This document shows, piece after piece, positions 21,901 to 33,038 of a DNA stretch of 64,000 nucleotides. Numbering within the stretch: position 1 is the first letter of the stretch; each line of letters begins with the position of its first letter. Made by a program: the position numbers and the translations under genes. The stretch spans positions 4,649,001-4,713,000 of the forward strand of contig CANXME010002275.1 of the NCBI GenBank assembly GCA_948144175.1, read 5' to 3'. The DNA is from Closterium sp. NIES-65. Lineage: Eukaryota; Streptophyta; Zygnematophyceae; Desmidiales; Closteriaceae. The notes beneath the pieces were generated by a model, which saw nothing but the letters and a program-made list of their open reading frames with translations, was not told the DNA's origin and did no database searches.

Positions 21901-24900
21901 TCAGCACCCGCAGGCTCAGCACCCGCAGGAGTACCAGAGTCACCGGCAACCTCGACCGGCTCGACTGCATCTACCTTGGACACACCTGAAGGGGCACGAC
22001 CCTGAGGGGGGAGGGGGTCTACCGGGGTGGGACCTGGCACAAGGAAGTGCGGTGGCAGGGGGAGGGAAGGAGTGCGGTAGGGGAAGAGGCGGTAGTAGGG
22101 GACTGACTCGTCGAACGTGACGTCCTAGGAGGACAGAACACGACGAGAGGTGGGGTGGTAGAACTTCCACCCAGAGGCGTCAGGGGGGAAGCCAAGGAAG
22201 ACACAGGGAGCAGCACGAGGGGACAGCTTGTCCGCAGACAAGTCGCGGACAAACGCCCGAGATCCCCAGACCCGGAACGCAGACGCATCGCCGACCTTTC
22301 CCGTCCACAGCAAGGCTGGGGAGGTCTCTGGCCTGGAGACCCTGGGGTGAAGGTTGATCTGATGCGCCGCGTACCGAACCGCAAACGGCCACAGAAAATG
22401 GGGGGCAGCCGCATGCATCATGGACGTACGAGCGACGTCCATGACCATGCCAATGCGGCGCTCAGCAATCCCATTTTGCTGTGGAGAGTCTGGAAGCGTA
22501 AAGGTCTGGCGGATGCCTCGCACATGACAGTAGGCTCGCAGAAGGCCAGAGGAGAACTCTACGCCTCGGTCAGAGTGCAGACGCAGAACAGGAAAGTCCG
22601 AGCCGAAGCTCCTCCTGAGCTGGAGACGAGCTGCGCGGATCCAGTCGATCAACACCTCAGTGACATCACCCTTGCTGCGCAAGGGGAAGACTGTGCTGTA
22701 ACGCGAGTAGTCGTCAACCACCAGCACGAAGTAGAGCTCGTGACCCTGTCCACGGACGCGGGCCGGGCCCCACACGTCCATGTAAAGCGTCTGCAGCGGG
22801 GCCTCTGTCGGGGGAAACTGAGAGGAGTGAGGGGCAGCCCGGAGCCGCCCCTCGACACAGGGGACACAGGAAGGACCAGGCCCTGGAGGAAGGGGAGGGA
22901 GGGACCGGAGAAGACCAGAGACAAGGACACGGGAAGCCATGCCTCGAAGACGAGACAGGGAGGGGTGACCAAGACGGTGGTGCCACAGGAGAGTCTCGTG
23001 AGACAGGAGGCGACACGAGCAGGGGGCAGACTCAGGACCAGACCTGGACGCTGCAGCAAACACCTGACCCGACGCAGCTACCTGGCCAGACGCAGGGACA
23101 GGAGGGGACCCAGTGGTCAGGGTGTAGAGGCTCGAGCCCGGCCGACGCGAAAACGTGGCCAGGTGCCGGCCTGGCGTGCATCCGAGCAGTGGGTCACCCG
23201 CTGACTCGCAGGAGTAAACTTGTGAACCCCCGCATCTTGCAGGTCAGCACCACTCACCAAGTTCGTCGAGAACAAGGGGAGGTAAAGACCAGACAAGGTG
23301 CCAGAGGGGGCAGCCGGACACGGGAGGACAGTGGAGAAGTGAGAGAGGACAGGACCCCCAGAGGGGTCTGCCAGGGAGACAGCAACCGGCCGACCAAGCG
23401 GCGTGAGTGTGGTGCGGTCTCGAAAGAAGGAGGGCGAAGCCCTTGAGTCAAGTGTGAAGGTGAGGGAGGCCGAAGCCGACGCGGTACCTGAGAGCGCAGC
23501 CTCACCAGTACCTGAGGGCGCAGACGCGCTGGCACCTAGAGCAGCAGCCTCACTAGCACCTAGCGTAGCAGTACCAATGCCCGGGTCGGGCGGGAAACAC
23601 CGGTAACAGTCACCCTCATCACTAATAGTCAAAGCATACATGGCAGCAAGGATAGCATCAAAGTCAAGATCATAGATAGCAGCACCTGCCCTAGACAGCT
23701 CTCCCCAGCGGGGGATCTCACTAGCCTCCGGGAACTGCTGACGCCAAGCGTCCGTCAGGCGGCCAAAGCAGCGCTGGGTGGGGTGGGCACCCCCACACTG
23801 CTCACCAGCGCGGTCGCCGGAGCGAAGGACGTAGGTGCACGGACCGAAACCCCCACCACGCTGACGCTGCGTGTACCACTCACGGACCTGCTGAGGAGGG
23901 GGGATGTCCCGAGAACGCTGCTGCTGCTGCTGCTGCTCCTGGCGCTGACCACCACTGGGGCCGCTCCGCTGCGAAGCACCACCCCGACCAGCTCCACCTC
24001 CTCCACCACCGCCGCCTCCACCTCCGCCACCACCGCCGCCTCCGCTCCCACCGCTACCGCCTCCGCCTCTGCTGCTGCCACCGCCACCTCCACCCCCGCC
24101 GCCACTCCCACCGCCACCCCCACTCCCTCCGCCGCCTCCACCGCCACCTCCACCACCCCCGCTAGCTCCACCCGCGCCCTTGCCCCCCTTGCCCTTGCCA
24201 GAGCGACGTTTCCCGCTAGGGGCAAATGCCACACCGACCGACTCAAGACCAACGAGGTCGGCCGCAGCAGCAGAGGCGACAGAGGGCAACAGGGGGGAAG
24301 GGGAACACCCCTCAAAGATGGGGGTGCGAGGGTCACCACGAGAGGCTCCTACAGCGACTATGCTCTTCTCCGCTGCTAGGAGGGCCTTCTCGAGGAGGTC
24401 AACAGTGAGAGTGGTGGGATAGACTGAGAGGAAGTGGTCCCTGACTACGCGAAGGGAGTCAGGGAGGCGGGTGACTATATAATAGAGAGTGATGTACATG
24501 GGGGGGGGGGGGGGTTCTTGGCTCAGAACTCAGCAGGAAGCGCGGCGCGGTAGCGAGTGTCACTAGTGCGGAGGTGCGTAATGAGGTCAGCGACTGTGGG
24601 AAAGGCAGCAAGGTCAGGGAAGAGGTACGGTAGCATGAGGCGACTCAGTGCAGCAGTGGCAAGGGAAGAGTAGCGCGCAACTACAGCATCGTACAAGGTC
24701 TGAGCACTCTTGTACTGACTAAAGTGCGCGCGCTCAGTGGTAGGCAGGTGGCGACGCACAGCAAGACGTGCAGCAGCATCGCGTGTGGCCCACTGGGAGC
24801 GAACAGTGGGGTCAGCATCAGCAGCAGGGGCAGGGGAGGCGCCAGAGGTGAGGTCAAAGAGGGAGAGACCGTCTGCCCTATCGCACTGTAGGAAGAGCTG

Positions 24901-24975
24901 CAGGTCATCTACCCAAACCTCTAAGTCAATGGCTCGACCCTCAGCGTCAAAAGCGAGAACACTAGGGGTAGCCAT
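18996..24975 (-). pseudogene. Element F gag-pol (broken)
   Basis: Gag begins at 24975 (MATPSVLAFDAEGRAIDLEV). A TGA at 24520-24522 interrupts PAEF-AKN, and a G run at 24500-24513 shifts frame. It then proceeds through the Gly-rich tract, QQVREWYTQR, knuckle C-x13-C-x3-H-x4-C, and protease with DSR in place of DSG (about 23430-23450). A frameshift lies near 23170. Integrase follows (WGPARVRG, SDRGVEFSS, SPQQNGIAERRIG), with TAG at 22122-22124, then the GGAEP-type linker with LSPQELREWFARRW, TAG at 21159-21161 and RT with YVDD (19968-19979). RNase H is cut by TGA at 19122-19124 where relatives have CGA. The three downstream stops keep the same frame. Confidence 0.88.
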
Positions 24976-25573
24976 GACAGCAGTAGACTAGCAGGACCAA
25001 CTGTAGGACAGGGGCAGTGCAGTGACAGAAGCGCTGCTCTCACCGGACAGGGTGGGTCGGGTAGCTCAGCAGTGCAGTAACACGGCAACACGGCTGCTCG
25101 GACGGCACAGCAGCGACTGCGGCTCTGCGGCACCAGCGGCTCGGCTGATCAGGCGGCTTGGGCGGCTCGGACGGCTCGGGCGGCTCGGGCGGCTCGTGCG
25201 GCTCGAGCTGGTCGGGCGGCTCGGGCGGCTCAGGAGAGTCGGGCGACTCGGGCGGCTCGGGCTGGTCGGGCGGCTCGGGCGACTCAGGAGAGTCGGGCGG
25301 CTCGGGCGGCTCGGGCAGCTCGAGCAGGTCGGGCGGCTCGGGCGGCGTAGGGCGGCAGGGCCGCTGGTGAAAGGGGTGGCGGGGCCGCTGAGGAGGGCGG
25401 CGGGGCCGCAGTAGAAGGGCGGCGGGGCCGCTGAGTAGGGCGGCGGGGCCGCTGAGAAGGGCGGCGGGGCCGCAGTAGAAGGGCGGCGGGGCCGCTGAGT
25501 AGGGCGGCGGGGCCACAGGAGAAGGGTGGCGGGGCCGCTGAGGAGGGCAGCGGGGCCGCAGTAGAAGGGTGGC
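24976..25573 (-). repeat. Element F leader, part near gag
   Basis: GC-rich repeats of GGCTCGGGC and GGCGGGGCCGC type. The array is interrupted at 25574-25578 by the GGGGC target duplication of element G and resumes at 33039. Confidence 0.7.
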
Positions 25574-25578
25574 GGGGC

Positions 25579-25711
25579 TGTGAGAATAAGCGAACAGGAA
25601 TGGATGAACTAGCAGTGAAGATGAGTACAAGTAGGAAACCCTAGAATTGTGTACCCCCTATAGGCTAACCCACTGTAGCCTACACAAGCAGAACATATAT
25701 AATGTTTGACA
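25579..25711 (-). repeat. Element G 3' LTR (133 bp)
   Basis: TGTGAGAATAAG to TTTGACA on the plus strand. No difference from the copy at 32906-33038 was seen. In sense a TATATAT box lies only about 10 bases from the LTR start. Confidence 0.93.
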
Positions 25712-25917
25712 CACCCCCATAGGCAAAGTGGGGGAGAACAAGGGGTCACAAGACCAGTCAAGCAAAGCAAAGCAAGCTCAGGGTGGATCACAAAGTCACC
25801 ACACAGTCCGAGCACAAGAGCAGGGCCAGAGGCCAGTTCACATGCAGGAGTACAGACATATATATAAAACTAGACAAGCAAGAGCAGGTATATATATATG
25901 TCACAGTACAAGTGAAG

Positions 25918-28900
25918 TCAAGAGGAGAGCAAGTGAGGCAAGACAGGCACAAGACCCAGCTGGGTGCAAAAGCGCTGATGGTCACAAGGCGCGAGTGCCT
26001 TGGTGAACACATCAGCAGTGTTGGCCTCAGAGGCCACGTACGCAAGTCGCAACTGACCACGCTGCTGCAGCTCACGAGCAAGGAAGTAGCGGAGAGCAAT
26101 GTGCTTCGTTCTGTGCTCCAAGCGCTGCTCTCGACACAAGGCCAGCATGGCCTTGTTGTCTACGTACAGCACTGGAGGAGAACGAGGTGGCTCTCCAAGG
26201 TCAGTCAGCAGGTAGGTGAGCCAGCGAAGCTCCTGTGCAGCCATGGCCCCGGCGTAGATCTCAGCCTCACAACTGGAGCCGAGAACCGAAGACGAGCGAG
26301 TAGACCGCCACGAGACAGAGCCGGAACCAAGGCTAAAGGTGTAACCCTGTGACGACCGCTGCGTAGCCTGGTCGTCAGCCCAAGAGGCGTCCGCGTGGCC
26401 GGTAAGGACCACTGGACTCCGCCCTCCAAGCACTAGCCCCATGCCCGACGTACTGCACAGGTAGCGCAATACCCTCTTCGCTGCAGCCATGTGCTCTGGT
26501 CTGTGTCTCCCAGGAGCAACATAGCGTGCAAGAATGCTCAGAGGGTATGCAAGGTCAGGTCGTGTGCAGGTCATCAGGTACATGAGGCAGCCCACAAGCT
26601 CTGCATACGGACCACTCGACTCTACGGACTCATCCGAAGGCAGAGCTGAGAGTGAGTGGCGAGTAGGCAGAGGAGTGGCCTGAGGCGAGGAGTACGTGAA
26701 GCCAAAGCGCTGAAGGACCTGCTGCACCATGTGTGACTGAGTCAAGGTAATGGTGCGGCGTGCTCTGTCCCGAGTGATCTGCAAGCCAAGGTAGCTGCGC
26801 AGTTCACCCAGGTCAGTGCACGTGTGTCTCTTCAGCAGTTCGGACTTCACGTAGGCGAGTCCAGCAGTGTCCGCTGTGGCAAAGACCAAGTCGTCGACGT
26901 ACACGAGGATGTAGAACGGCGGCAGTGAAGTGTCGGTGCGCAGAAACAGCGACGGGTCAGCAGTAGAAGGAGCAAACCCAAGAGCCGCAAGCGTAGTCCT
27001 CAGTGTGTCGTGCCACTCACGCGGTGCCTGGCGGAGACCGTAGACTGGCCGTCGGAGGCTCCACTGGGTGCCAGGAGGGAAAGTCCCAGTGAAGCCAGGT
27101 GGACGGCGCAGCCAGATCTCCTCGTGCAGGCTACCCTGCAGGAACGCAGTGCTGAAGTCGAGAGAGTGAAGCTCGTAGTCGCGCTGAGCGGCTATGTGCA
27201 GCAGCACCCGAAGAGTGGTCATCTTCGGGGTGGAAGAGAAGGTCTGAAAGTAGTCAACTCCCTGCCGCTGACTGAAGCCACGAGCAACGTACCGTGCCTT
27301 GAAGACAGGTGGAGAGCCCGGCGGCCGCTTCACCCTGAAGATCCACATGCCACTGACGATGTTCGCCCCAGGAGGGGGAACCGCGTCAACGTAGGTGCCT
27401 GTGGACTTCCAGGAAGCCATCTCTGCATCCATAGCTGCCTGCCACTGAGAGGAGTAGGGACCCTCTACGGCCTCCGCGTAAGAACGCGGAGTCGGGATGT
27501 CTAGTGCATCCGGGTCTCCCTCAGGGGCAAGCAGTACAGACGCGAGATGAGGTGAAGCAGCCGCTAGACACTGTAACTCCTCCTGCCTGTCCTCTAGGAC
27601 GTCCGTGCCAAGAGCACACTCACCCCCGACGGACGGAGGACAGACAGACGCAGACTCAGCAACAAGACTAGCAGCGTAGTCGAGACGACAGCGAGCAGCA
27701 AAGTCAACGAGCTCAGCGACTAGAGCAGACGCAGCAGTGGACTCAAAAGAGGGGTCAGTGACGACAGTAGCAAGCAGACGCGTGACAGTATGACTGGCAG
27801 CGCGAAGAGAGTCCGACTCAGGGTCGGCAAGCGCAGGAAGAGAGGACTCAGGAGGAGAAGGCAAAGGGGCACGCAGAGGAGCAGTGGACGGACGCAGAGA
27901 CATCCGGTGCGTGCCAGGGACAGGATGAGGACGCTGACGCGAACTGCGACCACTAGCGCGAGCAGCACGAACATGCGACGCGGGACGAGACGCAGGCTCA
28001 CGACGCTCAGCAAGACCTCCAGTAGGACCAGTGTAAGGAGAGGGAGCAGGCAGAGGAGAGGAAGGCTCCAACAGTGACTGCGACTGGACAGGCTGTGGAC
28101 ACTCTACAGAAGGAGAAAGACCAAGAACCTGCTGTAGGAGTGGAACGAAGTACGGCCGAGGCCGCGCGGCAGCTCCAGACTCAGCAGGGACAGCACCAGC
28201 ACCCTCAGCGACAGCACCAGCGCCACCAACACCTCCAGCGGCAGGACCTCCAGCAGCACCAGCAGCAGAACCACCGCCAGGACAGACAGCAGTAGTCTCA
28301 GCACCAACACCCTCAGCAGCTCCAGCTCCAGTAGGACCCGCAGGCCCAGCAGCTCCGGGACCGGCACCACCAGCACCCTCGACGGTCGACGAAGCTCCAG
28401 CTCCAGCAGCACTCCTCCAGCGGCGAGCAAACCACTCGCGCAGCTCCTGTGGAGAGAGGGGCTCCCGGCGAGACGCAGCAGCAGGAGAAACCCCAGGCTC
28501 AGCAGCTCCAGACTCAGCACCCCCAGGCACAGCAGCTCCAGACGTAGCACCCCCAGGCTCAGCAGCTCCAGACTCAGCACCTCCAGGCTCAGCAGCTCCA
28601 GACTCAGCACCCCCAGACTCAGTAGCTCCAGCTCCAGTAGGACTCGCAGGCCCAGCAGCTCCGGGACCGGCAGCACCCTCAGCAGGCGAAGAAGCTCCAG
28701 CTCCAGCAGCACGCCTCCAGCGGCGAGCAAACCACTCGCGCAGCTCCTGTGGAGAGAGCGGCTCCCGCCCAGCAGTCGCAGGCTGCGCACCTCCAGGCTC
28801 AGCACCCCCAGGCTCAGCAGCTCCTGACGTAGCACCCCCCGACTCAGCACCCCCAGCAGCAGCACCCCCAAGCTCAGCACCCCCCGGCCTCGCACCCCCA

Positions 28901-31167
28901 GGCTCAGCACCCCCAGCAGCAGCACCCCCAAGCTCAGCACCCGCAGGCGTAGCACCCCCAGACTCTGCACCCGCAGCAGGACCAGACTCAGCAGCAACCT
29001 CGACTGGCTCGACTGTGTCTACCTGGGACACACCTGAAGGGGCAGGAACCTGAGGGGGGAGGGGGTCTACCGGGGGGGGAACTGGCACCAGGAAGTCCGG
29101 TGGGGGGGGGAGGGAAGGAGTACGGTAGGGGAAGAGGCGGTAGAAGGGGACTGACTCGTCGAACGTGACGTCCTGGGAGGACAGAACACGACGAGAGGAG
29201 GGGTGGTAGAACTGCCACCCTGGAGCGTCAGGGGGGAAGCCAAGGAAGACACAGGGAGCAGCACGGGGGGACAGCTTGTCCGCAGACAAGTCGCGGACAA
29301 ACGCCCGAGATCCCCAGACACGGAACGTAGACGCATCGCCGACCTTCCCCGTCCACAGTAACACTGGGGACATCGCGGGCCGAGAGACCCTGGGGTGAAG
29401 GTTGAGCTGATGCGCCGCGTACCGAACCGCAAACGGCCACAGAAAATGGGGGGCAGCCGCATGCATCATGGACGTACGAGCGACATCCATGACCATGCCA
29501 ATGCGGCGCTCAGCAATCCCATTTTGCTGTGGAGAGTCCGGAAGCGTAAAGGTCTGGCGGATCCCCTGTGCACGACAGTAGTCTCGCAGAAGGCGAGAGG
29601 AGAACTCCCCACCTCGGTCAGAGTGCAGACGCAGAACAGGAAAGTCCGAGCCGAAGCTCCTCCTGAGCTGGAGACGAGCCTCGCGGATCCAGTCGATCAG
29701 CACCTCAGTGACAGCACCCTTGCTGCGCAAGGGGAAGACTGAGGTGTAACGCGAGTAGTCGTCAACCACCAACAGGAAGTAGCGCTCGTGACCCTGCCCA
29801 CGGACGGGGGCCGGGCCCCACACGTCCATGTGAAGCGTCTGCAGAGGAGCCTCTGTCGGGGGAAACTGGGAGGAGTGAGGAGCAGCCCTGAGACGCCCCT
29901 CGACACAGGGGACACAGGAAGGTCCTGGTCCTGAAGGAAGGGGAGGGAGAGACTGGGGAAGACCAGAGACAAGGACACGGGAAGCCATGCCCCGAAGACG
30001 GGGCAAGGAGGGGTGGCCTAGACGGTGGTGCCACAGAAGAGTCTCGTGAGACAGGAGGCGACACGAACAGGGGGCAGACTCAGGACCAGACCTGGACGCA
30101 GCAGCAAACACCTGACCCGACGCTGCTACCTGACCGGACGCGGGGACAGGAGGAGACTCAGTGGTCAGGGTGTAGAGGCTCGACCCCGGCCGACGCGAGA
30201 ACGTGGCCAGGTGCCGGCCTGTGCGTGCGTCCGTGCAGTGGGTCACCCGCTGACTCGCAGGAGTGAACTGGTGAACCCCCGCATCCTGTAGGTCTGCACC
30301 ACTCACCAAGTTCGTCGAGAACGAGGGGAGGTACAGGCCAGACAGGGTGCCCGAGGGGGCAGCCGCACACGGGAGGACAGTGGAGAAGTGAGCGAGGACA
30401 GGACCCCCAGAGGGGTCAGCCAGGGAGACAGCAACCGGCCGACCAAGCGGCGTGAGTGTGGTGCGGTCCCGAAAGAAGGAGCGAGAAGCCCCAGAGTCAA
30501 GTGTAAAGGTGAGGGAGGCCGAAGCCAACGCGGTACCTGATAGCGCAGCCTCACCCGCACCTGAGGAAGCAGACTCACTAGCACCTAGAGCAGCAGCCGC
30601 ACCTATACCTGGAGCAGGAGACTCACTAGAACCCAGAGCAGCAGCCTCACCAGTAGCTAGAGCAGCAGGTCCTATACCTGGGTCAGGCGGGACGCACAGG
30701 TGACCGGCACGGTCAGCACTAGTAGGCAATGCATACATGGCAGTGAGAATAGCATCATAGTCAAGAGCATATATATCTACCCTCTGCCTAAGCAACTCCA
30801 CCCAGTCGGGAAGCTCAGCCTCGTCGCCAAACACGGTACGCCAGGCGTCGCTCAGACGGGCGAAGCAGCGGGACGGTGTATGACTACGCGTCCCACAAGG
30901 CTGACCAGTCCGAGTACCAGTGCGAATCACGTAAGAGCAGCGAACAGCACTGAGAGACCCTCCACTCTGAGCGTACCACTCACGAAGCTGGCGAGGCGTG
31001 AGAGACACGCGAGAGGGTCGCGGGAGCTGCATCTGGCCGCCACCACGAGTAGAAGCAGCAGGAGTGGAAGTAGGAGTAGCGTCGCCACCCCTACATCCCC
31101 AACCAGCGTACCACTCACGCAGCTGCTGGGGCGTGAGGGACTCACGCAGGCGTCGCTGGGGCTGCAT
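25918..31167 (-). CDS. Element G Pol polyprotein (intact, lacks capsid gag)
   Basis: About 1749 codons from ATG 31165-31167 (MQPQRRLRESLTPQQL); the frame also has an upstream TTG at 31179. N-terminus: two LTPxQLREWYA motifs, then a knuckle C-x13-C-x4-H-x4-C (about residues 75-100). Protease LDSGAS is near residue 225. The His/Cys zinc site is HHRLGHPS...CVPC. Integrase has MDVWGPAPV, LHSDRGGEF and SPQQNGIAERRIG (residues about 445-560). A 500-residue GGAEPGGAES linker contains two LSPQELREWFARRW motifs. RT follows with YVDD at about residue 1423, then RNase H (GHADASW, CEAEIYAG, YVDNKAM). It ends LPHLLSS. All catalytic signatures are present. The UBN2-like capsid domain found at this place in B, C and F is absent. 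Confidence 0.92.
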   Translation of the reverse strand: MQPQRRLRESLTPQQLREWYAGWGCRGGDATPTSTPAASTRGGGQMQLPRPSRVSLTPRQLREWYAQSGGSLSAVRCSYVIRTGTRTGQPCGTRSHTPSRCFARLSDAWRTVFGDEAELPDWVELLRQRVDIYALDYDAILTAMYALPTSADRAGHLCVPPDPGIGPAALATGEAAALGSSESPAPGIGAAAALGASESASSGAGEAALSGTALASASLTFTLDSGASRSFFRDRTTLTPLGRPVAVSLADPSGGPVLAHFSTVLPCAAAPSGTLSGLYLPSFSTNLVSGADLQDAGVHQFTPASQRVTHCTDARTGRHLATFSRRPGSSLYTLTTESPPVPASGQVAASGQVFAAASRSGPESAPCSCRLLSHETLLWHHRLGHPSLPRLRGMASRVLVSGLPQSLPPLPSGPGPSCVPCVEGRLRAAPHSSQFPPTEAPLQTLHMDVWGPAPVRGQGHERYFLLVVDDYSRYTSVFPLRSKGAVTEVLIDWIREARLQLRRSFGSDFPVLRLHSDRGGEFSSRLLRDYCRAQGIRQTFTLPDSPQQNGIAERRIGMVMDVARTSMMHAAAPHFLWPFAVRYAAHQLNLHPRVSRPAMSPVLLWTGKVGDASTFRVWGSRAFVRDLSADKLSPRAAPCVFLGFPPDAPGWQFYHPSSRRVLSSQDVTFDESVPFYRLFPYRTPSLPPPPDFLVPVPPPVDPLPPQVPAPSGVSQVDTVEPVEVAAESGPAAGAESGGATPAGAELGGAAAGGAEPGGARPGGAELGGAAAGGAESGGATSGAAEPGGAEPGGAQPATAGREPLSPQELREWFARRWRRAAGAGASSPAEGAAGPGAAGPASPTGAGATESGGAESGAAEPGGAESGAAEPGGATSGAAVPGGAESGAAEPGVSPAAASRREPLSPQELREWFARRWRSAAGAGASSTVEGAGGAGPGAAGPAGPTGAGAAEGVGAETTAVCPGGGSAAGAAGGPAAGGVGGAGAVAEGAGAVPAESGAAARPRPYFVPLLQQVLGLSPSVECPQPVQSQSLLEPSSPLPAPSPYTGPTGGLAERREPASRPASHVRAARASGRSSRQRPHPVPGTHRMSLRPSTAPLRAPLPSPPESSLPALADPESDSLRAASHTVTRLLATVVTDPSFESTAASALVAELVDFAARCRLDYAASLVAESASVCPPSVGGECALGTDVLEDRQEELQCLAAASPHLASVLLAPEGDPDALDIPTPRSYAEAVEGPYSSQWQAAMDAEMASWKSTGTYVDAVPPPGANIVSGMWIFRVKRPPGSPPVFKARYVARGFSQRQGVDYFQTFSSTPKMTTLRVLLHIAAQRDYELHSLDFSTAFLQGSLHEEIWLRRPPGFTGTFPPGTQWSLRRPVYGLRQAPREWHDTLRTTLAALGFAPSTADPSLFLRTDTSLPPFYILVYVDDLVFATADTAGLAYVKSELLKRHTCTDLGELRSYLGLQITRDRARRTITLTQSHMVQQVLQRFGFTYSSPQATPLPTRHSLSALPSDESVESSGPYAELVGCLMYLMTCTRPDLAYPLSILARYVAPGRHRPEHMAAAKRVLRYLCSTSGMGLVLGGRSPVVLTGHADASWADDQATQRSSQGYTFSLGSGSVSWRSTRSSSVLGSSCEAEIYAGAMAAQELRWLTYLLTDLGEPPRSPPVLYVDNKAMLALCREQRLEHRTKHIALRYFLARELQQRGQLRLAYVASEANTADVFTKALAPCDHQRFCTQLGLVPVLPHLLSS

Positions 31168-31179
31168 CTGGCTCCGCAA

Positions 31180-32890
31180 GTAGAAGCAGGAGCAGGACTA
31201 GCAGCAGGAAGGCAGGCAGCCAGGCAAGCCAAAAGGCAGGCAGGCAGGCAAGCAGGCGACGCGCAGCGTGCTAGCAGGGCAAGAGCTCACCAGTGGTGGG
31301 AAGAGTAGGCTCGGCGTCTCGGCGGCTCGGCGGCTCGGGCGACTCGGGCGGCTCGGCGGCAAGGCGGCTCGGCAGCAACTGCAGCTCAGCAGCTCGGTGA
31401 CTCGGCGGCTCGGCGGCAGGGCGGCTCGGCAGCAACTGCAGCTCAGCAGCTCAGCGACCCGGCGGCTCGGCGGCAGGGCGGCTCGACTGCTGGGCGGCTC
31501 GGGTGCAGGGCGGCTCGACGGTGGGGCGGCTCGGCTGCTGCAGGTGAGCGATGAAGGAGGAGGAGAAGCAGGGGAGGTCACGCACCTACCACCCCTCTGC
31601 GGGCCTCTCCCGTCGCCTGTCGAGGCGACCTGAGGTCGCCTCGACAGGCGACGGGAAAAGGGGGGGTGGGTGGTGGGGGCCGGTAGGTGCAGCGGCGGGG
31701 CCAGCAGGTGCAGTTGCGGGGCCGGTAGAAGGGGACGGCAGGAGCCGTCAGGAGGGGACGGCGGGGCCGTCAGGAAGGGATGGCGGGGCCGTCACGAAGG
31801 GACGGCGGGGCCGTCAGGAGGCGACCGGGCCGCGACGGGGGCAGGCGGCGGGGCCGCGTAAGGGCCTGGGCGGGGCCGCGACAGAGCCGTCGGCGGGGCC
31901 GCGTGAAAGCCGGGGCGGGGCCGCGTAGAAGCCGGGGCGGGGCCGCGCGAGAGCAGGCGGCGGGGCCGCGAAGGAGCCGGGGCGGGGCCGCGTGAGAGCA
32001 GGCGGCGGGGCCGCGTAAGGGCCTGGGCGGGGCTGCGACAGAGCCGTCGGCGGGGCCGCGTGAAAGCCGGGGCGGGGCCGCGTAGAAGCCGGGGCGGGGC
32101 CGCGCGAGAGCAGGCGGCGGGGCCGCGAAGGAGCCGGGGCGGGGCCGCGTGAGAGCAGGCGGCGGGGCCGCGTAAGGGCCTGGGCGGGGCCGCGACAGAG
32201 CCGTCGGCGGGGCCGCGTGAAAGCCGGGGCGGGGCCGCGTAGAAGCCGGGGCGGGGCCGCGCGAGAGCAGGCGGCGGGGCCGCGAAGGAGCCGGGGCGGG
32301 GCCGCGTGAGAGCAGGCGGCGGGGCCGCGTAAGGGCCTGGGCGGGGCCGCGACAAAGCCGTCGGCGGGGCCGCGTGAAAGCCGGGGCGGGGCCGCGTAGA
32401 AGCCGGGGCGGGGCCGCGCGAGAGCAGGCGGCGGGGCCGCGAAGGAGCCGGGGCGGGGCCGCGTGAGAGCAGGCGGCGGGGCCGCGTAAGGGCCTGGGCG
32501 GGGCCGCGACAAAGCCGTCGGCGGGGCCGCGTGAAAGCCGGGGCGGGGCCGCGTAGAAGCCGGGGCGGGGCCGCGTAGAAGCCGGGGCGGGGCCGCGCGA
32601 GAGCAGGCGGCGGGGCCGCGAAGGAGCCGGGGCGGGGCCGCGTGAGAGCAGGCGGCGGGGCCGCGTAAAGGCCGGGGCGGGGCCGCGACAGAGCCTGCTG
32701 CAGGGCCGCGTGAGAGCCGGCGACGGGGCCGCGTAAGGGCCGGCGGCGGGGCCCCGTCAGAGAGGGCGGCGGGGCCGCGTCAGTGAAAGCGGCGGGGCCG
32801 CAGGGAAAATGACGACCCGAGGGGTCGCTAAAAAAAATCGCGCCTCGGGGGGCGCTTCGGTGGGCCCAAAAAAAAACGGTCCGTAGAAGG
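31180..32890 (-). repeat. Element G leader with 157-bp satellite
   Basis: GC-rich leader. From about 31850 to 32690 it is a tandem array of about five 157-bp units, themselves made of 20-22-bp GGGGCCGCG-containing subunits. The last copy has an internal duplication near 32560-32590. Because 157 is not a multiple of three, the open frames over it are not evidence of coding. Nearer the pol start (31310-31560) are GGCGGCTCGGCGGC repeats and a perfect inverted repeat (about 31606-31660, TCGCCTGTCGAGGCGACC and its complement). Confidence 0.8.
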
Positions 32891-32905
32891 ACCCGCTCTA
32901 TACCA

Positions 32906-33038
32906 TGTGAGAATAAGCGAACAGGAATGGATGAACTAGCAGTGAAGATGAGTACAAGTAGGAAACCCTAGAATTGTGTACCCCCTATAGGCTAACCCAC
33001 TGTAGCCTACACAAGCAGAACATATATAATGTTTGACA
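32906..33038 (-). repeat. Element G 5' LTR
   Basis: Identical in sequence to the 3' LTR. It is followed on the plus strand by the target duplication GGGGC and the resumed leader of F. Confidence 0.93.

Larger units (their letters stand above)
25579..33038 (-). mobile_element. Copia element G (complete, youngest)
   Basis: Complete 7.46-kb copia element on the minus strand within the leader of element F. LTRs at 25579-25711 and 32906-33038 are identical over 133 bp as read. Target duplication GGGGC is at 25574-25578 and 33039-33043. The primer-binding site (32893-32905) reads TGGTATAGAGCGG on the minus strand. The coding frame is uninterrupted. The leader carries a 157-bp tandem satellite. There is no capsid-type gag domain, which distinguishes it from B, C and F. 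Confidence 0.95.

Noticed and set aside
31792-32512. Long repetitive frames encoding SRGPA-type repeats in the G leader
   Set aside because: The 157-bp unit changes frame each copy; composition artefact.
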